Below are positions 17,136 through 25,986 of a stretch of 52,051 bases of DNA, piece after piece. The translations under genes and the position numbers were made by a program. The stretch comes from an uncultured Muribaculaceae bacterium (GTDB lineage Bacteria > Bacteroidota > Bacteroidia > Bacteroidales > Muribaculaceae): the NCBI GenBank assembly GCA_910588065.1, contig CAJUPZ010000021.1, forward strand, positions 1-52,051, given 5' to 3'. The notes under the pieces were generated by a model, which saw only the letters and a list, made by a program, of their open reading frames with translations, was not told where the DNA came from and made no database searches. Positions within the stretch are counted from its first letter, which is position 1, and each line of letters starts with the position of its first letter.

Positions 17136-18071
17136 TCAATGATTTTTTTTAGAAGCGGGAATCGGTTTGTCGTCTTTGGCCTTGACGCCCGGTTTCACCT
17201 GTCCGGGCTGCACATTGTCGCCGGCGAGCATTGTGTTGACATCGGGTGTCTCATCGGCATCATCGGCGGCAAATTTTGGCGGAGGCAGCTTTTTGTTGCG
17301 CCGCGTGGCAACAATCTGGCCGTTCCATTTAACGGAGATTGTGTCGTAGTAGCTCCAACCTTTGACTGGCATCACCTCGGCGTACATTCTGCGCAGGCGA
17401 TGAAATTTGTTGTCAAAATTGTCGGGGGTGCCGAAGTTGATTATCTGGCCGCGGACAATAGGCACGAGCAGGATGTCGGAGGGGGAATCCACTTTAATCA
17501 TCGACACCAGCGAGTTCCAGAGCGAGTCGTTGGATATGTAGTCGACGAGAGGAAGCACCCGGCTTGCGGGAAACACAGAGTCAACAAAATTGCCCTGGAT
17601 AACCGGCACATCGATATGATAGCGGGCATCGGCCGATATGCGCTTGCCGCTGCGGTTGATGTAATATGACCCTTTTGAGTCAAACACCCTTGCCACCGGG
17701 TGGAGCGGGTCAACCGTGATGAGGACTGACCTGTCGGTGAGCCTCACGGCGTTTGCGTTTTCGATTTTGTCGATGGAATTCAGCAGCCTCTCGATGCTGT
17801 CGGTGTCAATCTCCTTCAGCAGCATACCCTTTGCCTGAGCGGGGAGTGACCCGAGCTCGCGGGAGAGCTCCGCCGCGGTTACAAATTTGAGGGAAGCGGT
17901 GTCATTGACCGCGATTTTAAGGCCGGTGCACACTGAGTCGGCGCTGGTGCTGTTGGTGATGCAGAGCGCGAAAACAAGATAAACGGCAAGGCATATCGCC
18001 ACGACTGCCCTTATCACGGAGCGGCGGCGAGAGTGTCCTTTGCCGGATTTATGTCTAACAGGCCTTGTCAT
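17136..18071 (-). CDS. ftsQ: Cell division protein FtsQ
   Basis: 311 residues: a short basic cytoplasmic end (KSGKGHSRRR), one membrane helix at about 24-42, then an extracytoplasmic POTRA-like and FtsQ beta domain. A long polar tail with Lys, Asp and Pro ends the protein. Sequence similarity to E. coli FtsQ is low, but size, topology and place between murC and ftsA settle the call. It recruits and links the FtsL-type and FtsI-type partners at the division site. The ATG overlaps the murC stop by four bases. Confidence 0.9.
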   Translation of the reverse strand: MTRPVRHKSGKGHSRRRSVIRAVVAICLAVYLVFALCITNSTSADSVCTGLKIAVNDTASLKFVTAAELSRELGSLPAQAKGMLLKEIDTDSIERLLNSIDKIENANAVRLTDRSVLITVDPLHPVARVFDSKGSYYINRSGKRISADARYHIDVPVIQGNFVDSVFPASRVLPLVDYISNDSLWNSLVSMIKVDSPSDILLVPIVRGQIINFGTPDNFDNKFHRLRRMYAEVMPVKGWSYYDTISVKWNGQIVATRRNKKLPPPKFAADDADETPDVNTMLAGDNVQPGQVKPGVKAKDDKPIPASKKNH

Positions 18072-19435
18072 TTTGCATTTTTCACAATTTCAGGCAGGAG
18101 GTCGCAGATATCCCCGGCTCCGGCCGTCAATAAAATGTCAAAGTTACGCTTTTTTACAGTGTCAGTCAAATCTTCCTTGTTAATCATCACCTTGTCGGGG
18201 CAAGAAATTTTGTCAAAGATGATTTTTGAGGTCACTCCTTCAATAGGAAGCTCGCGCGCAGGGTAGATGTCGAGGAGTATGACGGAGTCGGCCAGCGACA
18301 GAGCCTGAGCGAACTCCGCTGCGAAATCGCGGGTGCGTGAGTAGAGATGGGGTTGGAAGGCTACTGTCAGCCTGCGGTCGGGGTACAAGGCTTTTACCGA
18401 GCTGATAGAAGCCTTGAGTTCATCGGGATGGTGGGCATAGTCGTCTATTATCGCCCTGCCAAGCGGACCGGCTTCGCGGAGATGGAATTCAAAGCGGCGC
18501 TTCGGCCCCATGAAAGAGGAAATAGCGGCGCGCACATTGCCGGGGTCGGCCTCGGAGACAATCCATGCGGCTGCTATGGCGGCCACGGCATTCTCAATAT
18601 TAATTTCCACCGGCACACCGAGTTCAATGTCGGATATCACTCCGTCGGGAGCCACGAAGTCGAAAATTATGGAGCCGTTTGTATGGCGGATGTTCTGTGC
18701 ATGGAAGTCACCTTCATCGCGCGAATAGGTGAATGTTCTCACTCCCGGCTTCACCCGCGGCTTCAGTTTCAGCCCTGTGTGCACCACAAGTGCGCCGTCG
18801 GGGCGTATCAGCTCAGTGAAATGCGCGAAGCTTTCGAGATATGCCTCTTCGGTGCCATAGATGTCAAGGTGATCCGGGTCGGTGGAGGTGATTACAGCCA
18901 CGTATGGTGACAGATGGTGAAACGACCGGTCGTATTCATCCGCCTCAATCACAGTGTATGGAGAAGATTCGCTCAGCAGAAAGTTTGTGCCGTAGTTTCT
19001 GAGCACCCCGCCCAGAAAGGCGCTGCATCCGGTGGATCCGCAGTGTAGCAGGTGGGCAGCCATGGAGGAGGTTGTGGTCTTGCCGTGAGTGCCCGCAAAG
19101 CAGATGCCTTTGCTCATGCGTGTTACCTCGCCGAGCAGCTTGGCACGTTTGACTATTTCGAATCCATTCTCGCGAAACCATTTGAAAATCGGCAGGCTCT
19201 CCGGCACGGCGGGTGTGTAGACCACCAAGGTAGTTTCCGGGTTGCGGAACTGCGGCGGAATACCGGTCTCATCGCCGGAGTATGTCATGCTCACCCCTTC
19301 AGCCTCAAGAGCGCGGGTGAGGTCGGAGGGTGTGCGGTCGTAGCCGGCCACGTTGCATCCCTTAGCCAGGAGATAGCGCTCAAGAGCGGCCATGCCGATT
19401 CCTCCGGCACCTATGAAATAAATGTTCTGTTTCAT
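18068..19435 (-). CDS. murC: UDP-N-acetylmuramate--L-alanine ligase
   Basis: 455 residues from the ATG at 19435, which overlaps the murG stop by four bases; the open frame upstream is inside murG and was not used. N-terminal UDP-binding Rossmann motif (YFIGAGGIGMAALE), ATP loop GTHGKT at 115-120, central domain with DEYDRSFHHL, and C-terminal ligase domain with DDYAHHPDE. It adds L-Ala to UDP-MurNAc in the cytoplasm, the first amino-acid step toward the muropeptide. Part of the dcw transcript. Confidence 0.97.
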   Translation of the reverse strand: MKQNIYFIGAGGIGMAALERYLLAKGCNVAGYDRTPSDLTRALEAEGVSMTYSGDETGIPPQFRNPETTLVVYTPAVPESLPIFKWFRENGFEIVKRAKLLGEVTRMSKGICFAGTHGKTTTSSMAAHLLHCGSTGCSAFLGGVLRNYGTNFLLSESSPYTVIEADEYDRSFHHLSPYVAVITSTDPDHLDIYGTEEAYLESFAHFTELIRPDGALVVHTGLKLKPRVKPGVRTFTYSRDEGDFHAQNIRHTNGSIIFDFVAPDGVISDIELGVPVEINIENAVAAIAAAWIVSEADPGNVRAAISSFMGPKRRFEFHLREAGPLGRAIIDDYAHHPDELKASISSVKALYPDRRLTVAFQPHLYSRTRDFAAEFAQALSLADSVILLDIYPARELPIEGVTSKIIFDKISCPDKVMINKEDLTDTVKKRNFDILLTAGAGDICDLLPEIVKNAK

Positions 19436-20535
19436 TTTACAAGGCTGTAAATAACATCTGCAATCTTGTCGGCGCTTTCGGTGCGGGCCAGAGCGGCCAC
19501 CGATTTGCCAAGGTTTTGAAGCAACTGCGTGTCCTTTATCATCGAGCATACAGTGGAGCCTAACTTTGCCGGAGCGTCAGCGTCGAGAATCATCACGGCG
19601 GCGTTGCGGCTTGTAAGCGCCTCGGCGTTTTTGCGCTGATGGTCCTCGGCCACATTTGGCGAGGGCACAAGCAGCGCGGGCTTGCCAAGCAGCTCAAGCT
19701 CCGATATAGTGCCTGCACCGGCGCGCGCCACAACAAGGTCAGCCGCGCGGTATGCCAGCGCCATGTCGGAAATGAACGGTGTGGCCTTGACAAAGGAGAG
19801 CCCTTTCGCGGCAGCGGCGCATTCGTCGGCATACAGTTTGCCGGTTTGCCAAAGCACCTGTATGCCCTCCTTTTCAAACAGCGGCAGCGCAGCTTTCACA
19901 CTGTCGTTGATTGTGCGCGCACCGAGGCTGCCACCGGTTACAAACAGCAGCGGTCTGGCGGGGTCGAACCCGAGCTTGGTGCAGGCTTCGTCGCGCGTGC
20001 ATGAGCATTGGGTGAGCGATTCGCGCACCGGGTTGCCGGTAAGGGTTATTACCTCGGCGGGAAAAAAGCGCTGCATATCCGGGTAGGCCGTGCATATAGC
20101 CTTGGCCTGGCGTGCGAGCATCTTGTTTGTCACCCCGGCGTATGAGTTCTGCTCCTGAAGCAGAGTGGGAATACCTTTTTTCTGGGCTTGCTTCAGCACC
20201 GGGCCGCTCGCATAGCCTCCTACACCCACGGCAATGTCGGGGTTGAAATCCTTTATTACCTTACGCGCTTTTGCAAGGCTGTTTGCCAGCTTTACCAGCA
20301 CGGCGAAGTTGCGCCAAAGCCTTTTGCGGTCAAATCCTGCTACCGGAAGACCTACAATGGGATATCCGGCTGCGGGCACTTTTTCCATTTCCATACGGTT
20401 TTGCGCGCCGACAAACAGAATCTCCGTTGCGGCATTCTTGCGCTTGAGCGCCTCGGCGATAGCGAGAGCGGGGAAAATGTGGCCGCCGGTGCCACCTCCG
20501 CTTATGATGACTCTAAGGGGTTTGTAATCAGCCAT
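19432..20535 (-). CDS. murG: UDP-N-acetylglucosamine--N-acetylmuramyl-(pentapeptide) pyrophosphoryl-undecaprenol GlcNAc transferase
   Basis: 367 residues from the ATG at 20535. GT28 family: N-terminal GGGTGGHIFPALAIAEAL with the glycine-rich loop, central GGYASGP, and C-terminal ARAGAGTISELELLGKPALLVPSPNVAEDHQ that holds UDP-GlcNAc. It turns lipid I into lipid II on the inner face of the membrane. It follows ftsW by 15 nt. Complete, with no missing motif. Confidence 0.97.
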   Translation of the reverse strand: MADYKPLRVIISGGGTGGHIFPALAIAEALKRKNAATEILFVGAQNRMEMEKVPAAGYPIVGLPVAGFDRKRLWRNFAVLVKLANSLAKARKVIKDFNPDIAVGVGGYASGPVLKQAQKKGIPTLLQEQNSYAGVTNKMLARQAKAICTAYPDMQRFFPAEVITLTGNPVRESLTQCSCTRDEACTKLGFDPARPLLFVTGGSLGARTINDSVKAALPLFEKEGIQVLWQTGKLYADECAAAAKGLSFVKATPFISDMALAYRAADLVVARAGAGTISELELLGKPALLVPSPNVAEDHQRKNAEALTSRNAAVMILDADAPAKLGSTVCSMIKDTQLLQNLGKSVAALARTESADKIADVIYSLVK

Positions 20536-20550
20536 AGACAAGTAGGGTTA

Positions 20551-21822
20551 TTACAGTTGGGTCGGGTTTTCGGCTCTCATCTCGTCGGGCAGCACTTCCA
20601 TTTCGTTCTTGATGTCCTGCTTCTTGCCGTTACGCACAGCGAAGCGGCTCACGCTCAGCATCACACCAATAGCTATAGAGGTGGTGAGAATCGAGGTGCC
20701 ACCCTTTGATATCAGCGGCAGCGGCTGTCCCGACACCGGAAAGAAGCCTGTGACGATAGCCATGTGGAACAGAGCCTGGAATGCCACCATCACCGCCATG
20801 CCTATTACAAGCAGCGCGGGGAAGGCACGTGAGCATTTGGATGCTATGGCACTCGCCCTGCCGAGCAATCCGAGGTAGCACAACAGCACCACCAGACCGC
20901 CTACAAGACCCATATCCTCTACAATGATGGAGAATATAAAATCGGAGAATGCGAGCGGCAGGCGCGCTGTCTCACGTGAATTGCCGGGAAACACGCCGAT
21001 TATACCGCCGTTTGCCTGCGCCATGTAGGCATACATCTCCTGACGGTTCTTGGCATCTATATCCTGCATATATTTCGGCTTGCCGTCGCCGAAGAAACGG
21101 TCGATGCGCTCCGACCATGTGCCGGTTCGGTTGACATCATCGTCGTTGCCTTTCGTCATTGCGTAGAACACACCCACGCAGGCGAGGTAAACTGCAATGA
21201 CAATCAGAAATTTACGCCATTCAACACCGCCGATAACCATCATAGACAGGCTGATGCACATCAGCAGAATGGTGTTTGTCATGCCCTGCTTTATAAGGAG
21301 GCCGCCGAAGAGCATCACTATTATGGCCGAAATGGTGATGCCGATATTCTTGACTCCGCCGCGAATCTGTGTGCGCGACATTATCAGCGCAATCACCAGC
21401 GCGGAGGAGAGTTTCAGAAATTCGGAGGGCTGGATAGTTATGCCCGCGAGGCTGAAGCTGCGCCGGGCACCGTTGACAATCTCGCCGAAAAACATCACAT
21501 ATAGCATCATCACCACGCTTATGAATGCAAAAACGGGGATGAAGGGGATGAACTTGCGGTAGTGCACCCGCTGGAGCAGAAAAATCAGGCCGCAACCGGC
21601 GCCGAGCATGAACGCGTGGCGCACAACAGGGCCAAACACGCCCATTGACGAGGAGGCTACCTCGCGTGAGGATGCGCTGTATAGCTCTATTATTGATATG
21701 AGGCATATCATGATGTAGAGCCCCCACAGATATTTGTCGGGCTTGCTCTCCACAGCGTCAGTTGCTGCGGGAGCACCTGACTGCACCGGCTCGGTGACGG
21801 GGGATGTAATGATTGGTTCCAT
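20551..21822 (-). CDS. ftsW: SEDS peptidoglycan glycosyltransferase FtsW
   Basis: 423 residues with about ten membrane helices. SEDS marks include the RRSFSLAGITIQPSEFLKLS segment, AQANGGIIGVFPGNSRE with the acidic loop nearby (SDFIFSIIVEDMG) and the late GQPLPLISKGGTSIL. It polymerises lipid II at the septum with FtsI as its transpeptidase partner. A polar N-terminal stretch of about 30 residues and a C-terminal acidic tail lie in the cytoplasm. It lies 25 nt after murD. Confidence 0.96.
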   Translation of the reverse strand: MEPIITSPVTEPVQSGAPAATDAVESKPDKYLWGLYIMICLISIIELYSASSREVASSSMGVFGPVVRHAFMLGAGCGLIFLLQRVHYRKFIPFIPVFAFISVVMMLYVMFFGEIVNGARRSFSLAGITIQPSEFLKLSSALVIALIMSRTQIRGGVKNIGITISAIIVMLFGGLLIKQGMTNTILLMCISLSMMVIGGVEWRKFLIVIAVYLACVGVFYAMTKGNDDDVNRTGTWSERIDRFFGDGKPKYMQDIDAKNRQEMYAYMAQANGGIIGVFPGNSRETARLPLAFSDFIFSIIVEDMGLVGGLVVLLCYLGLLGRASAIASKCSRAFPALLVIGMAVMVAFQALFHMAIVTGFFPVSGQPLPLISKGGTSILTTSIAIGVMLSVSRFAVRNGKKQDIKNEMEVLPDEMRAENPTQL

Positions 21823-21847
21823 AGTTTTATCTCTTTAAGTTAAAGGG

Positions 21848-23227
21848 TTATTCGGGAATCTGACGGACAGCCTCCTTGAACTTGCGCCCGCGGTCCTCGT
21901 AGCTGCTGAAGAGGTCGAAGCTCGCGCAGCAGGGCGACAGCAGCACTGTGTCGCCGGCAACAGCTATCTCGCGGCATTTTTCCACAGCCTCGTCAAGCGA
22001 GTGGGTGGAAGCGAGCACTGGCACCTTGCCCTCGAAAAATTGCTCGAGCTTGGTGTTGTCCACACCCATGCACACAATCGCCTTTACCTTTTCGCGTACC
22101 AGCGGCTCGATTTCGGAGTAGTCGTTGCCTTTGTCCTTGCCTCCGAGAATCAGTATGGTGTTCTCGGGCATACTCTCCAGGGCGTACCAGCAGGAGTTTA
22201 CATTCGTGGCCTTGGAGTCATTGATGTATCTCACGCCGTTGACCTCGCGCACAAACTCAAGGCGGTGCTCAACCCCCTCGAAGTCGGCGAGTGCCTTGCG
22301 GATATCCTCTTTCCTGATGTCAAGAAGACAAGCGGACAGGCCGGCGGCCATGGAATTGTAGAGGTTATGGAGTCCGTTGAGCGACAGGTCGGCGCGGGGC
22401 ATACGCATGGATGTATCGGGAGTGTCAAACACCACACTGTCATCCTCATCCACATACGCGTGGGTGTCGTTTTCGATATGCTCGGCAAAGGGAAACAGCT
22501 GCGCCTCGGTTGCCAGACGCTTCATCTGCGAGCTTATGACGGGGTCATCCTGCCAGTAGATGAAAGCATCCTGCGGAGTGAGGTTCCGGATGATGCGGAA
22601 TTTGGCCTTGATATAGTTTTCCATCTTGTAGTCGTAGCGGTCAAGGTGGTCGGGAGTGATGTTGAGCATCACAGCGATATTTGCCTTGAACTCATACATG
22701 TTTTCCAACTGGAAACTTGACAGCTCAATCACATACACGTCGTGCTTTTCTCTTGCCACCTGCAGGGCGAGACTCTTGCCCACATTGCCTGCGAGGCCCA
22801 CATTTATGCCGGCGTTGCGAAGAATATGATATGTCAGCAGAGTGGTGGTTGTCTTGCCGTTGCTGCCGGTTATGCACACCATCTTTGCATCGGTGTAGCG
22901 TCCGGCGAATTCTATCTCCGATATAACCGGAATCCCTTTGTCGAAAATAGCTTTCATCACGGGCACGGTCGGTGGTATGCCCGGACTCTTGACAACCTCG
23001 TCGGCAGCGAGAATACGGTCCATCGAGTGCTGTCCCTGCTCCCATTCAATGCCTTCGCGGTCAAGGATTGCACGGTATTTCTCAGGAATGGAGCCGGAGT
23101 CGGAAAGAAACACTTTCATGCCCTTGTCCTTGCCGAGAATCGCGGCGCCAACGCCGCTTTCGCCACCGCCGAGCACAACAAGAGTGCGCGGTGAGCCGGA
23201 TATATTGTTCAGAGAGTTGTTGTCCAT
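21848..23227 (-). CDS. murD: UDP-N-acetylmuramoyl-L-alanine--D-glutamate ligase
   Basis: 459 residues from the ATG at 23227, which shares one base with the mraY stop (TAATG). The frame is open further upstream, but that part lies inside mraY and translates to a low-complexity His/Arg-rich stretch, so it was not used. Rossmann-like N terminus (TLVVLGGGESGVGAAIL), ATP loop GSNGKTT at 121-127, NITPDHLDRY in the central domain, and NDSKATN in the ligase domain. It adds D-Glu to UDP-MurNAc-L-Ala. Confidence 0.97.
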   Translation of the reverse strand: MDNNSLNNISGSPRTLVVLGGGESGVGAAILGKDKGMKVFLSDSGSIPEKYRAILDREGIEWEQGQHSMDRILAADEVVKSPGIPPTVPVMKAIFDKGIPVISEIEFAGRYTDAKMVCITGSNGKTTTTLLTYHILRNAGINVGLAGNVGKSLALQVAREKHDVYVIELSSFQLENMYEFKANIAVMLNITPDHLDRYDYKMENYIKAKFRIIRNLTPQDAFIYWQDDPVISSQMKRLATEAQLFPFAEHIENDTHAYVDEDDSVVFDTPDTSMRMPRADLSLNGLHNLYNSMAAGLSACLLDIRKEDIRKALADFEGVEHRLEFVREVNGVRYINDSKATNVNSCWYALESMPENTILILGGKDKGNDYSEIEPLVREKVKAIVCMGVDNTKLEQFFEGKVPVLASTHSLDEAVEKCREIAVAGDTVLLSPCCASFDLFSSYEDRGRKFKEAVRQIPE

Positions 23228-24489
23228 TATCTTATTTTCAGAGTTACAAATGTTACAGCTGCCAGAAATATGGCAATGATCCAGAAGCGGGTCACAATCT
23301 TTGATTCGGGCACAGCCCTGAGGGGAGCCTGCAGTATGGCGTCTATGCCGCAGTTGCCCGGTTTCTGGAAATGGTGGTGCAGGGGTGTCATCTTGAAAAT
23401 GCGTCTGCCGGTGCCTGTGCGCCTGCGGGTGTATTTGAAGTACGCCACCTGAATCATCACCGACAGGTCTTCCACAAAGAATATGGCGCAGAGAATCGGT
23501 ATGAGCAGTTCCTTGCGGATAAGGATGGCAAACACGGCGATTATGCCGCCGATGGTCAGGCTGCCGGTATCGCCCATGAACACCTGCGCGGGATAGGCAT
23601 TGTACCACAGGAATCCGACAAGGGCGCCGATGAACGCGGCCATGAACACCACCAGCTCGGAGCTGCCGGGGATATACATTATATTAAGGTATGAGGAGTA
23701 GATGATATTGCCGCCAAGATATGCCATTATGGCGAGCGCCACGCATATTATCGCGGACACTCCTGTGCATAGACCGTCAAGGCCGTCCGTGAGGTTGGCT
23801 CCGTTTGAGGTGGCGCTGATGACGAATATTGTCACCAGCACAAACACTATCCACCCTCCGGTGGCGGCATATCTGCCCATCCACGATGTGAGGCTGGTGT
23901 AGTCAAAGTTGTTGTTTTTGACAAACGGGATTGTTGTCTGCGGGCTCTTTACATCCTCTTTCTTGTAGGTGACGGTCATCTCGGAGTTCTCCATATTGAC
24001 AGTCTCCACATTCTCGCGCATGACAATATCGGGGCTGAGGTACATTGTGAGCCCTACGATGAGGCCAAGCCCCACCTGCCCCACAATCTTGAATTTGCCG
24101 CTCATGCCATCTTTGTTGTGGCGCTTGATTTTGAGCCAGTCGTCCATGAAACCGAGCGAGCCCAGCCAGATGGTGGACATCAGCATCAGTATCATATATA
24201 TGCTCGAGAGGTCGCCGAACAGCAGGCATGGCACAAGAATCGATATGATTATGATGACACCGCCCATTGTCGGGGTGCCTTTTTTCTGCATCTGCCCTTC
24301 AAGGCCGAGGTCGCGGATAATCTCGCCAACCTGCATGAGCTGCAGCCGGTCGATGATTTTGCGGCCGAACACCAGAGCAATGAAAAGCGAGAGCAGTAAG
24401 GCAGCTCCGGAGCGGAAGGTGATGTAATCCATCAGCCTTGCCCCGGGGAATCCGGTTTCTGCGAGATAGTCAAAAAGATAGTACAGCAT
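23227..24489 (-). CDS. mraY: Phospho-N-acetylmuramoyl-pentapeptide-transferase
   Basis: 420 residues and about ten membrane helices. Family motifs: GTPTMGG at 71-77, the Asp pair FMDDW at 115-119, NLTDGLDGL at 232-240 and the histidine-rich PLHHHFQ near the C terminus. It moves phospho-MurNAc-pentapeptide from UDP to undecaprenyl phosphate, making lipid I. An insert of about 50 polar residues between helices (about 155-205) makes it longer than E. coli MraY; such an insert is usual in Bacteroidetes. It starts 21 nt after murE. Confidence 0.97.
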   Translation of the reverse strand: MLYYLFDYLAETGFPGARLMDYITFRSGAALLLSLFIALVFGRKIIDRLQLMQVGEIIRDLGLEGQMQKKGTPTMGGVIIIISILVPCLLFGDLSSIYMILMLMSTIWLGSLGFMDDWLKIKRHNKDGMSGKFKIVGQVGLGLIVGLTMYLSPDIVMRENVETVNMENSEMTVTYKKEDVKSPQTTIPFVKNNNFDYTSLTSWMGRYAATGGWIVFVLVTIFVISATSNGANLTDGLDGLCTGVSAIICVALAIMAYLGGNIIYSSYLNIMYIPGSSELVVFMAAFIGALVGFLWYNAYPAQVFMGDTGSLTIGGIIAVFAILIRKELLIPILCAIFFVEDLSVMIQVAYFKYTRRRTGTGRRIFKMTPLHHHFQKPGNCGIDAILQAPLRAVPESKIVTRFWIIAIFLAAVTFVTLKIR

Positions 24490-24510
24490 GAATTTTCAAT
24501 TCCTTATTTA

Positions 24511-25968
24511 TTATAGTTTTCCGAGCACTTCGGCAACAACCTCACGGTCGTCGAAATGGTGCTTCACTCCTTTGATTTCCTGATAATCCTCATGTCCCTT
24601 GCCGGCAACAAGAATCACATCGCCGGGCTGAGCGAGCGCGGCGGCCGTGCGTATGGCCTCGCGGCGGTCTACTATGCTGAGGGTTATTGTGCGGGTGGTG
24701 TCGTCCAGCCCCTCCTCCATATCGCGCAGTATGTCGGCAGGCTCCTCATCGCGCGGGTTGTCAGAGGTGAGTATCAGTTTGTCGCTGCGCAGCGCGGCCT
24801 CGCGTGCCATAATGGGGCGCTTGCCTTTGTCGCGGTTTCCGCCGGCACCTACAACTGTGATTATGCGACCCTTCGAGCCGACAACCTCCTTTATGGCTGT
24901 GAGCACATTCACCACAGCGTCCGGTGTGTGGGCATAGTCCACAACAGCTGTTATGCCGCCGGGTGAGCGGAAGGTCTGGAAGCGTCCGGCAACAGGCACC
25001 AGACGGCTCATGTCAACAAGTACCTTCTCGGGGTCAAATCCGAGCAGTATCGAGGCTCCGTACACAGCGGTAAGGTTGTACGCATTGAATTTTCCGGTAA
25101 ACAGCACCTCCACATCATTGCCGTTGAAGCTCATCAAAGTGCCGTCGAGGCGGCTCTCGATGATTCTTCCGGTAAAGTCGGCCATGCTGCGGAGTGAGTA
25201 GGTGTAGCGCTTGGCGCGGGTGTTCTGCAGCATCACCTCGCCCACCTTGTCATCGGCGTTGGTCAGGGCGAATGCACTGTTGGGCAGGTTGTCGAAGAAA
25301 GATTTCTTTGCCTGAAGGTACGCCTCCACTGTTTTGTGATAGTCGAGGTGGTCGCGGGTGAGGTTTGAGAACACTCCTCCGGCAAAATGCAGCCCCGAGA
25401 TGCGGTGCTGGTGGGCGGCGTGTGAGCTCACCTCCATGGCGGCATACTGACAGCCGGCGTCCACCATTCTGGCGAGCAGACTGTTGAGGGTCAGCGGGTC
25501 CGGGGTTGTCTGGGCCGCGGGCACAGCTTCGGTTTCGATATAATTGCATACGGTCGACAGCAATCCTGCCTTGAAGCCGTTGATGCGTGCCATCTCGTAG
25601 ATGAGTGTGGCTGTGGTTGTCTTGCCGTTTGTGCCGGTGACACCCACCAGTTTCAATTTGCGCGAGGGGTCGTCATACCATCGCGAGGCGAGAAATCCAA
25701 GGGCAACCGACGAATCAGACACCTTGATGTATGTGACACTCGACTCCAGACGTTCCGGCAGCTCCTCGCATACAATGGCGGCGGCACCGCCGACAGTGAC
25801 AATCGGTATGAATTTATGGCCGTCGACATTGGTGCCTCGCACGGCAACAAACAGGCAGCCGAGCTGAATCTTGCGGGAGTCGCACTCCACTGAGCTTATC
25901 ATTACATCTTTGCTGCCTATGATCTCTTCAACTGAGATGGCCGACAGCAGGGAGGTGAGTGGTTTCAT
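24511..25968 (-). CDS. murE: UDP-N-acetylmuramoyl-tripeptide ligase, meso-diaminopimelate-adding type
   Basis: 485 residues. N-terminal uridine-binding domain, ATP loop GTNGKTT at 112-118, the EVSSHAAHQHRI stretch with the carbamylated-lysine region after it, and DNPR at 403-406. DNPR is the motif that selects meso-diaminopimelate over lysine, so the peptidoglycan should be of the mDAP type. It acts between murD and murF (murF is not in this window). It lies 18 nt after ftsI. Confidence 0.96.
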   Translation of the reverse strand: MKPLTSLLSAISVEEIIGSKDVMISSVECDSRKIQLGCLFVAVRGTNVDGHKFIPIVTVGGAAAIVCEELPERLESSVTYIKVSDSSVALGFLASRWYDDPSRKLKLVGVTGTNGKTTTATLIYEMARINGFKAGLLSTVCNYIETEAVPAAQTTPDPLTLNSLLARMVDAGCQYAAMEVSSHAAHQHRISGLHFAGGVFSNLTRDHLDYHKTVEAYLQAKKSFFDNLPNSAFALTNADDKVGEVMLQNTRAKRYTYSLRSMADFTGRIIESRLDGTLMSFNGNDVEVLFTGKFNAYNLTAVYGASILLGFDPEKVLVDMSRLVPVAGRFQTFRSPGGITAVVDYAHTPDAVVNVLTAIKEVVGSKGRIITVVGAGGNRDKGKRPIMAREAALRSDKLILTSDNPRDEEPADILRDMEEGLDDTTRTITLSIVDRREAIRTAAALAQPGDVILVAGKGHEDYQEIKGVKHHFDDREVVAEVLGKL

Positions 25969-25986
25969 ATACTGTGGTGTTTTTTG

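Noticed and set aside
22001..22720. Open frame of 239 codons antisense to murD
   Set aside because: Shadow of murD with no recognisable domain and no promoter.
21848..23608. Longer murD frame beginning at 23608
   Set aside because: The extra part lies inside mraY and has no protein-like character. The ATG at 23227 overlaps the mraY stop and begins a normal MurD.
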